64,000 nucleotides of DNA from Ancylostoma caninum (GCA_037903475.1 JBAJFG010000314.1:806001-870000); one strand, 5' to 3'. Shown: positions 44,815-57,719, counted from the first letter of the stretch. Program-made: numbers and translations. The notes: generated from the letters alone by a model not told the origin.

Positions 44815-45005
44815 TACATGGTGAAGGGTTCGATTCCTACCGAGGCTAAAATTTTTGCTGAGGGTTAAAGCGTGTGCGGTGAGCGAATTTCAGTCTGAAA
44901 GCGTCCGTACAGAGTTTCTAAACGAAATACCTTCGTATTCGTCACGAAAAACAACCATACACATCATCGACATGGTCAAGGGTTCGATCCCCTCCAAGGC
45001 TAGAA
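44815..45005 (+). repeat. tRNA-derived B-box repeats, copies 2 and 3
   Basis: GGTGAAGGGTTCGATTCCTA then CCGAGGCTAAAATTTTTGC at about 44820, and GGTCAAGGGTTCGATCCCCT then CCAAGGCTAGAATTTTTGC at about 44970. They are a 150-bp-spaced direct repeat immediately right of the mariner-like element. Confidence 0.6.
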
Positions 45006-45745
45006 TTTTTGCATGGTGTAAAATGACACGCGCTTGTAGTAGATTCGAGATGATCGATCGTAAAGCACGAAATAACTGTTTATAGGGGTGGAAGACTGGG
45101 TAGGACTTCCAGTACGGACGTGCGAAAATTTCAGCCTAAAATTTTGACTCGTTCAGAGGCATGGTTGTAGTCGGACACGAATATCAGAAGATCTGGCCCG
45201 TTGAGGTCCCAATTTTTTTCAGGTTTTTAATAGTCGAAGGTTTGCGCTTTCAGGCTGTACAGCTCGTTTTTCCGCAGCTGCTTCCACCGCGATTCAACTC
45301 CGTCGATAAAAACATGGAAAAAAGGCCATTTTTATCGACGAAACCTCATCTCCGTAATTCCCGTGCTGAATCTTTCCTCTTGAAGCTGGAGATCTGAAAC
45401 TTCGGGGTAAAGCACTATTGGGTAGGGTCCATAAAATGACTTTTTACTGGCCTGCAGGACTGGGTAGGACTTTCAGTACGGACGTGCGAAAATTTTAGCC
45501 TATAACCCCCCACTTTTCACTATTCAACTCATACTGTTAAAGTCGTTTAATCACGTCAAAACAAATTCTGTGTATGGATAATTCAGTGTCCCACTTCTTC
45601 CGTTTTTTCTACCTTTTTTTTTCTACCTCCCTATTCCACACTAAGGCACCCCCCTCCCGACCACGACCCCCCCCCCTTTCCCCAGCCCCCACCGTACGAC
45701 CCCCCCTTGATAATTCATCGACACACGCTTGACCCTGATACTGAC

Positions 45746-46600
45746 AGAATAAATTCATCCATTCATTCTTGCTCATCTGGCGCAATAAAAGCAGCTGGAG
45801 ATGCTTTCATCTAAATTAGAATTCGAAATGGTTCCGGTTAAGCGGTTCCCTTGTGTGGAAACCTCTGTTCAGAACAGGGGCCACTAGGAAACGTTACATT
45901 TCAAGTCGTCCACTATTGCACAATGTGCACATAAGTACATACATACTGGTAACAATCACTTTAATTCTCCTATGCAAGTTGGGGTCACAATCTTAGCGCT
46001 AGAGTCCGAAACTATAGCGCACACGACTTTAGAAGTATTCCGGATTACAGGCAAAAGTCCGAAAATCAACAGAAGAGATGAGTGTACTTCAGTTCTATTT
46101 GGTCAGCTATGATCCGCTCGACATTGACTCAGCATTCCGCGATTCTACGCTCATTTCCTTTGATCCATTACGCAATGATTCACTATTCCGAGAGTAACTC
46201 ATCAAAGTTGTCTTATTCACGCCTTCTAACTCCCTTTATAGAGATTAGAGGATTTTTCAGTCTTAACACTCCGTAACTATAGGTTAACTGTACGCGGGAC
46301 AATTCTGCTGAAATTACCGGCGAATGGCCAGGGCTGGGATTCATAAATGCATAACTAAGCGAGGTGAGGCTACCAAAGCAGCTTTTGCGTCCTGCGCCTG
46401 CTAGCACTACTTAGTCTTTACGACAAATAATCACGCTAACCATCGTTGGTTTGCTTGGTTGTCATTTCACGAATCTCAGCACGAAAGGTTTAACGTGCTC
46501 TCTGCGCAACGTTCTCAAAAAATATTTTTGACTTGAGTTTAGCTTTTATCTCAAGTCTGTTCTGCTCCGGGTAGTCATCATGACAAAAATGATGCAGATA
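45746..46600. other. Stretch without a supported gene
   Basis: No recognisable coding or repeat content. The last exon(s) of the Ly6 gene B are expected on the minus strand below 46653 but could not be identified. Confidence 0.4.
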
Positions 46601-46652
46601 ATTTGGATCCGTGCATTCTCAGGCAGTCAAGACAATTGCAACAACGACGCAC

Positions 46653-47299
46653 CGTCATATTTCCTCTATTGCAGAAGTTCTCGTTCTTGCAGCAGCAGAA
46701 CTTCACTGGGACACCAAGAATATCTCTTTGTTCGCATCCATCCCCGACGAACTGAAAAATACTCAGTTTGCCACTTGAAGAGGGTAGAATTGTGTCAAAA
46801 ACAAGCTATTTAGTGTGGGAGGGATGGGATGTGTACCATTTCAAATTTTCTGACGCTAAAACTCCACCTGACAGATTAGACCGTTGCAGCCGGCCTTCTG
46901 GAAGATACTGACTGTGAGGAGCGGGGCCGTAGCGTTGTAGCAAAAATCTGTGTCTTTCTCGCATACCTTCGTTTCGTCCCCTATTGTCGAGCCTACAAGA
47001 AAACTCCTTAATCTGCCATCTCTAGTTGTTTTTACGTTTATCTAAATTTGATGAAACTATCTACTTATATGAAACTGAAAGTAGCGATAGGATTAAACTT
47101 CTAAGTTACGGAAAATCCTTGGTACGTTTTCTACCCACTGTCACATTTCAAGCATAAATTTTCAAACAATTTAACAATAGAGCATAAAGTAATGTCGAAG
47201 CATAAATTCACCTTTGATCAAGGAGTAACCAAGATGGCATTCGAGCGAGGCAGCAGAAACAAACAGCACGCCAAGAATCACGGAACTGCACCTGCACAT
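46653..47299 (-). CDS. Ly6/three-finger secreted protein B (exons 1-3; 3' end not resolved)
   Basis: Minus-strand exons 47212-47299 (ATG at 47299), 46868-46992 and 46653-46751. Exons 2 and 3 are 125 and 99 nt, exactly as in gene A, with the same phases. The protein has a signal peptide (MCRCSSVILGVLFVSAASLE), then CHLGYSLIK, VCEKDTDFCYNAT, KAGCNGLICQ, and ILGVPVKFCCCKNENFCN: the ten-Cys LU pattern. Non-coding sequence around the exons has diverged from gene A while the exons remain alike, indicating purifying selection on both. A donor GTGCGT follows exon 3. Confidence 0.82.
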
Positions 47300-47659
47300 C
47301 GCCCCAACTGACCACCCGGACGAGTTATTTCAGCCGTGGCGACGAGAGACAGCAGACGTACTTCGACTAAGTTTCCGTCTCATGACTCATAGAACCACCC
47401 CATTGCTCGGTGGACATTACGACGGCCACACACTGCTGTAAAAAAGGAACCAAAACACGTCTCGATCTCTGGACATAAATGAAATCCACGAAACGGAGCG
47501 CGACAACCTTATGGGTGGTTCTTTCCGCGAAAGATGCTGTGCGAACCCGCAAGCCTAGCCTGTTTGGTCTCACGTACATGCGACGAACTGGTTGGGATGC
47601 TATCTTCCGGGAATTCCACGGAAATATTATGTGGAAGAGAAGAGATATAGTCTGTTACC

Positions 47660-47900
47660 AGTGGCGGCTGCAGAAAGTGGGCGGGAGGGATATGGAAAAA
47701 AGGGGGGTCTCCGCCGCTTTTGGGACCCAGATAGAAAATAAAATGAGTAAAAATATTAATTATAATAACAAATAATAAGTAAGATTTATATTCAAAATAA
47801 CAATAATAAACAGTCACAAATAAACTAATACGAGATTTTTATTTCTATTGTAAAGTAATTTCGAAAATTTGGCGACCCATTCTCGGGGGGGGGGGGGTAC
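47660..47900. repeat. Dispersed repeat R2, copy 2
   Basis: Direct match to 26.75-27.05 kb: GGGGTCTCCGCCGC, GGGACCCAGATAGAAAATAA, TTCGAAAATTTGGCGACCCA and a terminal G14 run. About 20.9 kb separates the copies. Confidence 0.8.
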
Positions 47901-50900
47901 CCACAGAGCGTTTCGATGAGGTTAAAGTCCAAGCAAGAGAATACCACACATTTTTCTTTTTTTTTCCTTTCATCGCTTCATTAGATCGCCGAGAGCACAA
48001 ATGCGATGTGCCATCCCTTTGCTTGCTCAAACCACCTGCTCTGTCTCAAACCCAAGTAATGTCCATCGATGCGAATGTACGAAATCTGTAGTTTTACACA
48101 CTTTATATAAATACATAGTATGCTCTAGACAAAGATTCCTTACTATCCTTTTGCGACGTTATCTATGATTGCACGGATAGTAATATTATACTTGGTAATA
48201 TGCGTAATTTTCGAATTTTTCCCTACATTAGCCTAATAAATTTAAACGTGACGTTAGTTTGGAACAACCCACTATCCATTGACGTTCTTGGCTCGCCGAC
48301 GAAAATTGAAAGACTGTGTAAGGGTTGATGATTAGAAGTTCTTGAATCTAAGTGGTAATCGTGACATTGGTTATAAATCGCTGGAGTATTCTAGTCAAGC
48401 TTAGGAAATCGATTTCTTAGAAACTATCTTGCTAGCTTAACAAGAGTACGCAAAACAATTTATAGTATGCCGAGGTTCGGTGAAAGTCGGACGTGGCAAT
48501 ATCTTGCTAGCTTTCCAAGCCCTGGTGAAAACAAGAATGTTGAAATATTAGCCGAAAAAGTTAATAAAATTTAAGAACGAATCTAATGAAGAATGGGGAA
48601 TTAAACAGAGAGGACTAACTAACAATAAGCAAAGAATGAATTCTTAAAATATTATAAATAAGAGGATTGTGAATGATGTTACAATTATGTGATGTGTCCC
48701 ATGAATCGAAAGGTGCCCACGATGACGCGGATGCCACATAATGCGTCTCCTCTTGAGTCAGGTCGCGCAATATCAACCGCTCCATTTTCAGTAGTTTTTA
48801 GAACCCTTATACAGCAAAAACATGAGACCATTAGTTTTATGTGCCTAGACGTCCCGTACAATGTCACTGTTAATCTATGATGGCATCAAGTACTCGAGCC
48901 ATCATCCACGACAGCCGCAACAACTGTTCACAACCTGCTCCTGCGAAGGAGTCACTTAACACTGATTAGCAGCGATGAGTCATACTAGCGATCGACAAGG
49001 ACGTGATGATTCACGCGTCCCTAATGATGTGAATTAACGCAGTGCCACTGGAAAAACAACGAGATTTTGATGTATGAAGCATAGCAAGTTAAAGAAGGAG
49101 GCTTAGAGGTTTCCCAAATTCCGTTTTGTTTCCTAGTATTTACTAAGGTGCCCGCGATTTCATTCCATTTTCGCGATTACACAAAAAGCCAACTTGGAAT
49201 AAAACGCAGAGTTCTTATACGTTCTAGGTGTCCCTCTGAATGTAGAAGAACTTTTACAGTTTCTTGGGTACCAAATTCTTAGAGCTGTCGTAGCATGCAC
49301 ACTACTCGTTTTAACCTGCAAGACGTAATAAAAAGGCCCTCCAATTCTAAAATTTTCCGGCAGGATTTTGTTTCATGCCCATGAACAACAATTCCTTTCT
49401 TGGCATTAACGAAGATCTTGCATGACGTTTTGGTTCGTTCTCCTTTTGTTGAAATACTATTGAAAATTCCTACCTCATTTACTCCTTTTTTCAAACTCTA
49501 AATTCGTCAGTGGAATGCTCTTTGTCTATTCTTTATAGCAGTGCCGAGTAGAATGGATCACGAGTTCAATAGTACACTTCTTTCGATTGATCTGAGATGA
49601 TTCGTTACCTATCGCAATAAAAGGGCAAGACAACAACGATAACAACAGTGATGACGATCAGTGGCAAATGACACACTGACAGAGACAAAGATCCTTATGA
49701 TCGCCGCTAGCACTACGCTCACTCAGCCAGTGAGCCACAATGATTAATTCGAACTGATCAAATTTCGACTCAGCGCAGAGAAAGCTCTGTTCCAAGACAG
49801 CTCCACCTGACTCCATGACAGTTACCGGTGAATCGGGCCCGAAGGATCTGGTTCGAGCCGTGCCTGGCTGACCCTTAGGTCAGGCGAGTATTGAGATCTG
49901 GATGATCTATCTTACTGAAGTAGTAGTATCGTAACTATTTGTAAATCTATGTGCTTTACAAACACCCAGAAACAACTGGATTTCGTTCACTTTGAAAACT
50001 CATCAACTTTCCAAAATTCTCATTGTCTGAAATTTTATGGGGTTGTTGGGGCCTGAACGACTGCATTGTAGGACGTGTCTTGTCATCAGATCGGTTTTCT
50101 CCAGAAATTTCCGCTTAGACTCTGTTCAAGGGGATTATTTGATGGTCACAAAAATCGCACTAGCCTTCTACCGCCTCGTTTTTGTCAGGTTACGCTAGGA
50201 ATAAGAGAAGAATGAATTGAAATGCTGATATCGGCAGTGAAATCAGAGTAAAGAGAGCGTTGTTAACTGCAGCTTAGCTAACGCAAGTGGTGCTACGGTA
50301 GGATGTGGATACTATGTCCATGTTTATCACCTACAAGAACCCCTCAGTCTGTCGGCGGAGAAATTTCCGGGATTCGTGGTGGGAAAAACGGGATTATGCC
50401 TTATCACATTGCCATTTTCTTGCCAAAAGACATTTTCTTCCTTTCTTATTGTAATCTTACCAAGTACCTTTCTTACCTTTCTTATTGTAATCTAACCAAC
50501 TTTCCGCTGTACATTTAATCTACCAGACCACAAGGCCACAACGACCAAACGATATTTCCATTGATATTTCTTGGATTGAGGTGGGGTCTCTCATGAAATG
50601 GGAGAAACTTCTCCTTAACTTCCTTTTAATTGGAAGTTTCAAAAAACCACTCATTGGACTTGCGAAAATACTCTGGGACAGACACTTATTACCAAATGGG
50701 GAGGGGGGGGGAGGGGAGGAGTTATTGCGCAACTTCACTGCAACGGCCAGAAAAACCAGGCTCGTGCAACCGCTAAAACTCAAGCATGCTCACTGCTATT
50801 CTGACAGTTTCTTGGGACCATTCGAAAATTCATTCTTTGAACTCAAAGAAACTTCTAAACGAATGGATTCCAACAAACTTTATCAGAATCTTTTCTCGTG

Positions 50901-51500
50901 CATGTTGTTTCCTACAACATGGTCCCGGTCCTCGATAGAACGACCTAAATCCTGTGGCTGTGTGAAAAGAAGTGAAGGTGTGATGTCCTCCGGCTGTCAC
51001 TTCTACACGTGCTATCACGAGAGAGGTCGTGCCTGAAGGCTTCATGAGACTATCCTCAATTAGATGAGATGATGACACTAACCTCATGTCATGTGAACTC
51101 CATGCTATCCTCTTGTGCCCGTTTGGGCTAGATTTCCATTCTCTCCTACTTATCGGGGCAAAACTACGTCCAAAATTCAATCTTTCTGTAGCTTTCACTT
51201 GACGCTTAATATCTTCATTTTTCCCACAAAATGTTCATTAGTTTCTACACTGTAGATAACCAATACCATGATATTCATTTTGAGAACGGTGTCATACCAG
51301 AAGTCCGGTAACTGGCATACGATCCAACGGTGACCACCCCGCGCGCGCCCCATGCGGTGCGGCTTTAGCCGTGGAACACTTTATCTCGCTTAAGACTGCT
51401 AGTTTCTTACATAGTCCTTGTAATAGTTTCTTACATAGTCCTTGTTATTTTTTCATTGCCATCTTCCTCATCATTGATTGTGTAAAGAATAATGGGCCCC
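47901..51500. other. Long stretch without a supported gene
   Basis: AT-rich, with short frames only. Small items: a TTCTTTCTTATTGTAATCT duplication near 50440-50495, a G8 run near 50705, and a 20-bp direct duplication AGTTTCTTACATAGTCCTTG near 51400-51445. No exon chain with conserved protein content was found. Confidence 0.5.
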
Positions 51501-51507
51501 ACTTTTC

Positions 51508-51685
51508 ACATTTATACTTGGTCTTTCTTGGCCTTTTTTCCGAATTCAAAGTGGTTACCTTCTCTGCATGTTTTTGTTCGTCTATCTCACATTAATACTT
51601 GGTGTTTCTTGGCTTGTTTTCCGATTTCACAGTATTTCTCCGCTTTGTATCGTTTTGTTCGTCTAACATTTCACCTGTATTCGTT
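51508..51685. repeat. ~88-bp tandem duplication
   Basis: Two copies of ACTTGGT-TTTCTTGGC-T-TTTTCCGA followed by TTTTTGTTCGTCTA, TC-CAC-TT, lie head to tail just before the zinc-finger exon. The T-rich content resembles an intron. Confidence 0.7.
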
Positions 51686-51697
51686 GTTTTGCAGGCC

Positions 51698-52117
51698 GGT
51701 GGATGAAAGATGGTCACAGAAGCGCCATGCCATATCTGCAAAGGAGGTCCGTATCAACTGAGCTATCTCTACAAACATTTGCTGTATGTGCATGGCTGCT
51801 CCGAGGATGTGTTTCGGGAAGTGGAATGTGCGGCGAAGAAGGGTAGAAACCACGACAAGGAGGAACTGAACTGTGACGTTTGCGGGAAGTCCTACTTCTC
51901 CCAAGGAGGTTTAAGGAAACAAATCAGGGTACGGAAATACATAGTTCTTGATTTTTGTGCCTTTTTTACATTTTATTTCTTTTGTTCTCTATTACTCACG
52001 ATGTATTCGAGTATTTATTTCCTGATGAAATCTTTAACAGATGGTTCACAAGGGAGAAGACGAGACCCCAACGTCCATCGGAACTGACCCACGTGGTGAA
52101 CACGAATGTTGCGCGTA
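51698..52117 (+). CDS. C2H2 zinc-finger coding exons, partial
   Basis: After an acceptor TTGTTTTGCAG, an open exon (ATG at 51710) has two C2H2 modules: CHICKGG...LYKHLLYVH and CDVCGKSYFSQGGLRKQIR. The second is completed across a GTACGG donor (about 51930) and a TTTAACAG acceptor (about 52040) by MVH. In that second finger the first zinc-binding His is replaced by Gln, so it may not fold around zinc. The second exon stops soon after (about 52117). Zinc fingers of this type are found in host transcription factors and at the N-terminus of some LINE proteins; neither can be excluded. Confidence 0.5.
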
Positions 52118-52527
52118 GCATGTTCCGAATGTTCTCAGGGTTTCCACAGCAACTAGGATCACAACGATGGGACCTCAAACTTTGGTATACTAGGGACGAA
52201 ATTCAACTCATGGGTAGAATTCGAGGTGCGTTGCCAGTTTTTGACGAATTTTATGAACCTCTTTATGTAGTTTGTTGTTGTAGACATGGATGGAGGATAA
52301 ACAAAGGGAGACTTTTTCGAGGCTAGTTAGGAGATGCGTCAGGAAGTGCAGCAGCTGGAACACATATACGTATACATATACATGTCAGCATGCTCAGCAG
52401 CATGACGTTATCGCACAGGACAGGAAAAAAGAAGCGTAGCAGTATATCGAAGGGGTAGGTAGATAAGGTTTTTCACGAGAGCATCCGCGAAACAACGACA
52501 TTTTAGAAGATTGCACAACTATCCGAG

Positions 52528-52990
52528 ATGTTGCATGCCCTAGTAAGGGAGCAAAAGTACGAACTGGTGAAGAAATGTGGCGAGGTCATCGACAGTACTC
52601 TGCAGCTAGCACCGCCAGATCTCATGAAACGAAGGCCATTTGCAAGGAGGTTGAATACGCAGACGACAGGAATGGGGCCAAAGCTGACGGGAATACAGCC
52701 ACAATATAAAACCGTGGGTTATTCAATCAAAATCCGAATACAAAAGGCTTAACCGTTACGTAGTCCCTAAGTCATTCATTCAGAGGTCCTCCTTAAACGC
52801 GAAAAAAAGGCGTGAACGAAAATTTATTGACGATGATTCCGTCGTGGAAAATGAGGCGCAGCGTATTCTCCAAACAGATCGGAAGCAATTGAAGATTTGC
52901 CTCGTTCGCGGGCGAAGGAACCCAGAGGAAGATGGTGAAAAATTTGCCAATTGGCTGAGCTGTTCCAACGAAGCCACGTGTAAGGCTTAG
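52528..52990 (+). pseudogene. Charged coding-like segment downstream of the zinc fingers
   Basis: Frame 52528-52752 and an overlapping frame to TAG 52988-52990 (AKKRRERKFIDDDS, EEDGEKFANWLSC) are Lys/Arg/Glu-rich with codon-like composition. They could be exons of the same gene as the zinc fingers or fragments of a retroelement gag. No domain is recognised. Confidence 0.3.
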
Positions 52991-53329
52991 GCTCACGTCT
53001 ATTGTAGTTCTGGAGTAGGTGGCCCGTGCTCAACATGTAAAGTTGGTTGCTGGCGGTACGAAAAAGTCTAGGTCTAGTCACTTTATTAGGCAGTTTGACA
53101 TCAATTTGTCTCAGCGAATGTTTGTTCTTATTTGACTCGAATTGTTTCCATAGTTAGAATCAGTTTTCTTTGTTGTCCTGTTTTCATTTCCTTCATTTCT
53201 TTCATTTCCTCGTTGCTCATCATTATATCGGGTACATGCATAGAAGTGCATCATAGTATAGTCAATATAGTCACGTTTATTTTGTCATATTTAGTCACGT
53301 TCCATCATATTTAGTCACTGTTATCATTT

Positions 53330-53482
53330 CAATCTGTGCCATAGTTTATTTATGTAAATACTCACGCGCCATACTTTATTTATGTACATAACTCACGCGC
53401 CATACTTTATTTATGTATTTACTCATGTGCCATAGCCTATTCATGATAATTCTTATGTGCCATAGCATATTTATGTACACAT
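53330..53482. repeat. ~38-bp tandem repeat
   Basis: Four to five units of CGCCATACTTTATTTATGTA plus CATAACTCACG, with the later ones more diverged (GTGCCATAG-TATT-ATG). Confidence 0.85.
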
Positions 53483-54960
53483 GTACTCAGTCTTCCGCTC
53501 ACTTGTAAATTCCAACACAATTTCAATTATGTACAAAATTCATCCACTTCATGTTGATGTTGTTTTTGAATCGTTAGACCACCAAACATAACAATTCTCG
53601 TGGTTTTCAACACGATTTTTGCCGTAAGTGGAAACCATTCTTCTGTAAAAATGAGATTTTGGTCAGAGACCTGAATTTCTGTGAAAGCGTTCACCAACGT
53701 GACCTTTTCGCGAGCGGATCAGGGTGGCTGAGAGGTTGAAGTCATTAAAGCTTCAACACGCCATGGAATTTGAAAAACGAGTTTTGGAAGACTGATAAAT
53801 TTCAAAGGGGCCAAGAAAAACTGTCACTATTTGTTTTCACAACACATGAATTGTAACTATTGAGTTGGGGGGAAAACAATGAAAAAATTTTTCGGAACTC
53901 TCTTATTCTTTATTTATGATGATTCGATCAGAAATTGCCTGCTGACATACCAGAGGTTATTCTCCGAAATATGATCCTGCGGATATTGAAGGAATGGGGA
54001 GTGCTCATTGCTGCTGTTACCTCTCTAACTGTGAAAGGGTGCTTTTGACCCAACCTCGATAATGATCTGCAAAACCTATCCAGCGCTGGGGTCAATATCA
54101 ACAACACTGCAATCAAGGAGAAAGTGCTCGGATGTTTCACAGCACGCGACTGCTCCACTTGCGTCGATGGTGGAGATATGTGCTTTCATAAGGAGCCACA
54201 CCTTGGACGACCTCACGTCACAAGACGAAATGATTGTTGCGGCGCGAATTGCTCCCGCAAAGAAGGCCACGTCTGAAAACTGCGGAACCATTGGAGAAAA
54301 ACGGAAAATCCTACTCCGCGCCACTTATTTGACATGTTAACTTTCACACTTTTCCTGTGCCAAACTAGCGGGACTTCCTGCGCTCTGATAACCCACTACT
54401 TTTACTCTCATGGCAGGCCATGCTTTGGTTACTATCTCGCCCTACTCCTCAGTTTGTACTCGGGCAAGAAAAAGCCCATTGATCAACCACTTTGACAGGT
54501 GGTCCCTTTATTACGTCTAGCCGCAGCTTGCGCGTCACAAAGAGCGAGAACCGGTGTTCTACCCATGTGTTGTAGTAATGTTACAGGTTTCAAAGTGTCT
54601 ATCCAGTTTACTGGAGAAACCCTCTCGAGAGTTGGAAATGAAAATCTAACTTGAATGCTGTTTTTTCCACTAATTCCTCCTCAAGCTAATAGTTACGATA
54701 GTAGTGCTGCAATAAAGTAGATCCATCCACACCTCAGTAATGTGGAATGACCTGAGGGCTGGCGAGGAAATTTGCAATTGTCTGATGTAGATCGCTATCC
54801 GCTACATTTCTATGCGAATAAAAGAATGTGTCGAACATTAACGAAACTAATAACACTAGATCAGAAACATAAGTACTGCTACCGCAGTATCGTGACTGAT
54901 TTATTTTTATAGTTTTATATTCCATTGTACCATTTACTCATTTATATTTGCATTTACTTA

Positions 54961-55893
54961 TACGGGTGCTCCAAAATTACGGAGACACGCTAAAAGGTTC
55001 ATATCTAAAGTTGAAAAACGAGTTGGCAATTTTGTTTCCAATATGGTATTTTCCACTCTACAATGAAAAAAATCTACCATCACATCTGACGATTCCTCCT
55101 ACCACCGGCGAGAAAACACATGAAGAATTCGAACTAGTCGCCTGCTGTGGCGCGGAAGTGTGGTCTTCCAGGATAATCTGCCTTTTCTAAAAGCGTTTGT
55201 TCCAAGGATAAAACAATTTTTATGAGAGTTTATGAGAGTCAGCCTCAGTTTTTGTCCCCGAATGAATATCATAACGAGAAATATTCTCGAATAAGTACTG
55301 AAAATAAGATTTATAAGGAAGCGGACATGACTTTCTGTGCAAAAACAGAGCGAAAACGGACTTTAGGGCTGTTTCTGGTCCTTTTTTCACTGTTTAGGGA
55401 GGGGACTGGAAATTATTGGGCTCATCAACTTCCAATTTCAAAGTTCTGAGAAGTATTTTCCTCATAAATCAAACATCAAATGATTGTGATCAGAATTAAA
55501 AAGCATCCTCAGCCAGCGTTGAATTTCGGCGTATCCGCACGAAATTCTGGATCTCATAACCAAGGTAGGTGTCCATTCACAATGACTTTGACGTTTTTCT
55601 GTTTCCCACACCTTGTACTTTTCGATGTACTTCTTAGTGTGCCTCTTGTAAAATTTTACACACTAGCACAACATGCGCACCAAGCCTACACAAAAAATGT
55701 AATTGGGTGGTAAAACTAGGCTTGACTGACGGCCTAGATGTTCCTAAAAATCATAGTGTTAGGTAATATTCTGGAAGAAGCTGTACAGTTGAACAAATGA
55801 ACAGCAAAAGATTGGATGCAAAACGCCAATACTCGAGATAAGTCGAAAAACACGCATCGCGCCTTTGTCTCCGTAATTTTGGACCACCCTGTA
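54961..55893. mobile_element. Tc1/mariner-type TIR element, 933 bp, non-autonomous
   Basis: TACGGGTGCTCCAAAATTAC at the left pairs with the complement at the right (TACAGGGTGGTCCAAAATTA); the match covers ~27 bp to GGAGAC. TA lies at both outer edges. No transposase is readable. It abuts the zinc-finger pseudogene to its right. Confidence 0.75.
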
Positions 55894-55989
55894 TATTTGT
55901 TTTTGTATTTGGCTATATTCGCATATGTGTGTGATGGACGTCATATTACAGGAAGCGAGCTGTTCGCAAACTGCCTCACACACGTCGAA

Positions 55990-56395
55990 GCCGAGACAGC
56001 GTTGCAACATTGCAACATCAACAACAACAACCGTTGTAACACCATGTTCACACATTATTACTTGACAAGGTATCTAAAGACAGCGCATGGCGGTGCTGGC
56101 TCTCAAGAAGCGCAGAAGATGACGACGAAAGTAATATTATGTACTGTAAAGAGGTGCAACCAACGTGGAACCAATGAATAAACACTGAAGAGGCACATCC
56201 GTCAAATGCACCACGTCACCGTTTCCCAAGACAGCGAAATTCCCCAATGGCGTTGCCCTCTATGCGACACAGGTGTTGCAACCCAAACAGCACTTAATGA
56301 GCACTGCCTGACAGAACATGAGAAGCCAGCATGCAGTGCGAAAGCAGAAGTATTCTTATCGCAGGTCGTGATTGAGTTGAGACGGAAACAGTGAA
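55990..56395 (+). pseudogene. C2H2 zinc-finger remnant, three modules, one stop
   Basis: Modules: C...RCNTMFTHYYLTRYLKTAH, then CTVKRCNQRG...TLKRHIRQMH, then CPLCDTGVATQTALNEHC...H. The middle module is cut by TAA (about 56178-56180) in an otherwise open frame. Spacing is atypical for host tandem fingers. The sequence may share origin with the 51.7-kb exons, both being followed by Lys/Arg-rich frames. Confidence 0.5.
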
Positions 56396-57719
56396 CAGTA
56401 TGTCTAGTTGTTCGTAAATTTCATTCACACTTTGTAGGCGTGCAGGCACTTTCTCAAGCAAGGAAGTGGAGAAGCATAGGTACTATTACAGCTGAAGATC
56501 ATGTGATTAAACATTTTGTTTATTTGCCAAAGTTACAACTGAATGAAAGAATCTAAAGGCAGCACCCACGGAAACTTTCGCTTCTCAGATTTTCACACTT
56601 CCTGATTCTTTACTGGAGTCTGAATGGTTCCTATACAGTAACAACAACGGAAACCCACTGCGATCAGTGCAGTAACTGGTACATCTTTGTGCCAGCGCCA
56701 AATTTGGACGAGTTTTCCGTTAGCTGTTTGTTGCGCGAATTACAATAAAAACAGCTGTTTTGGTCGATCTCGGTGGAATTCAGTTGTTTTTTTTTTTGTC
56801 TTCATGAGTTCTTTTGATGATTTTTTACACCTTTCCCTATTTTTGTTAGCTCGAACATCTTCTCATTTGCATTTTACGGCATGTGAAGCTCTTTGGCAAT
56901 TGTTCAAACTACTTATCATTGAAATTTCAATTTTCTCCAAATTCTCCACCACTAGAAGATTTCCTGATGTTTTGATTTCTTAGTTAGTTCTTTGCTAGGT
57001 GCTACACATTTTCCAGTGGTTATCTATCCAGATGAGGTGTAGAAAGGCTGTAGTTTAGAACAAATAACTGATTGTGCAAATATCCAACTGGTGAAAAAAC
57101 GACATTATCGATCTTTTGATGTCAATCCTCATCGCATAGCTCGTGCAACTCGACCACAGCTGCTACACCCAACTTGGTCAGGAGCATCTAAAATCAGCAT
57201 TTTTGGTGCTGTCAGAAAGTTTCGACTTTATGCAAGTGTTCAGCACCTCCAATACCTTTGGAACACGCTGTGTTTTTCTGGTCGAGAATTTCCGTGGGCG
57301 CTGCCTTTAAGAGAGATGAATAATGATACCATCTTTCGCATGAACTGGGTGTTGGTAGAGGAGGTATGAAAGGACTACAAGATGCATACTACACTTCATT
57401 AAAGTTTGTGAGGCGGTTTAACTTCCCTGAGCTATTCACTTTCCGTTGATTTATTCGCGAACTACTGTGTTTAGTTGAAAGTTAGGCACGGCACGGCACG
57501 GTGACAGCCCGATTTGGTTTAGAACATACATAAATACCCTCACTACCTCAGCGTTAACACCTTCCTATGGAGACAAACAAGCGATAGGTCACTAATTCCA
57601 GCTTGTACTTAACATGCCTATCATTATGTGGGTGATGCGGGAGCAGTGCTCCAATCCACTACACCGCTTGCACTGGATATCCTATAGCGACATGAGGACA
57701 CCTCACAAACCCTTGAAGA

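Larger units (their letters stand above)
43188..45737. mobile_element. hAT-type element, 2.55 kb, with canonical CAGGG ends
   Basis: Starts CAGGGTCAAGCGTG and ends with its complement. Flanks ATACCGAC (43180-43187) and ATACTGAC (45738-45745) are an 8-bp duplication with one difference. CAGGG ends plus 8-bp duplication are diagnostic of hAT. Subterminal C-rich runs containing CGACCCCC lie at both ends (43215-43280 and 45640-45705). A ~50-bp direct repeat (GACTGGGTAGGACTT, TACGGACGTGCGAAAAT) occurs near 45095 and 45468. No transposase was found. It contains a whole mariner-like element. Confidence 0.85.

Noticed and set aside
53928..54340. LINE C-terminal zinc motif on the minus strand (CCETSEHFLLDC)
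   Set aside because: Spacing lacks the C-x2-C pair and no RT precedes it; too weak to annotate.
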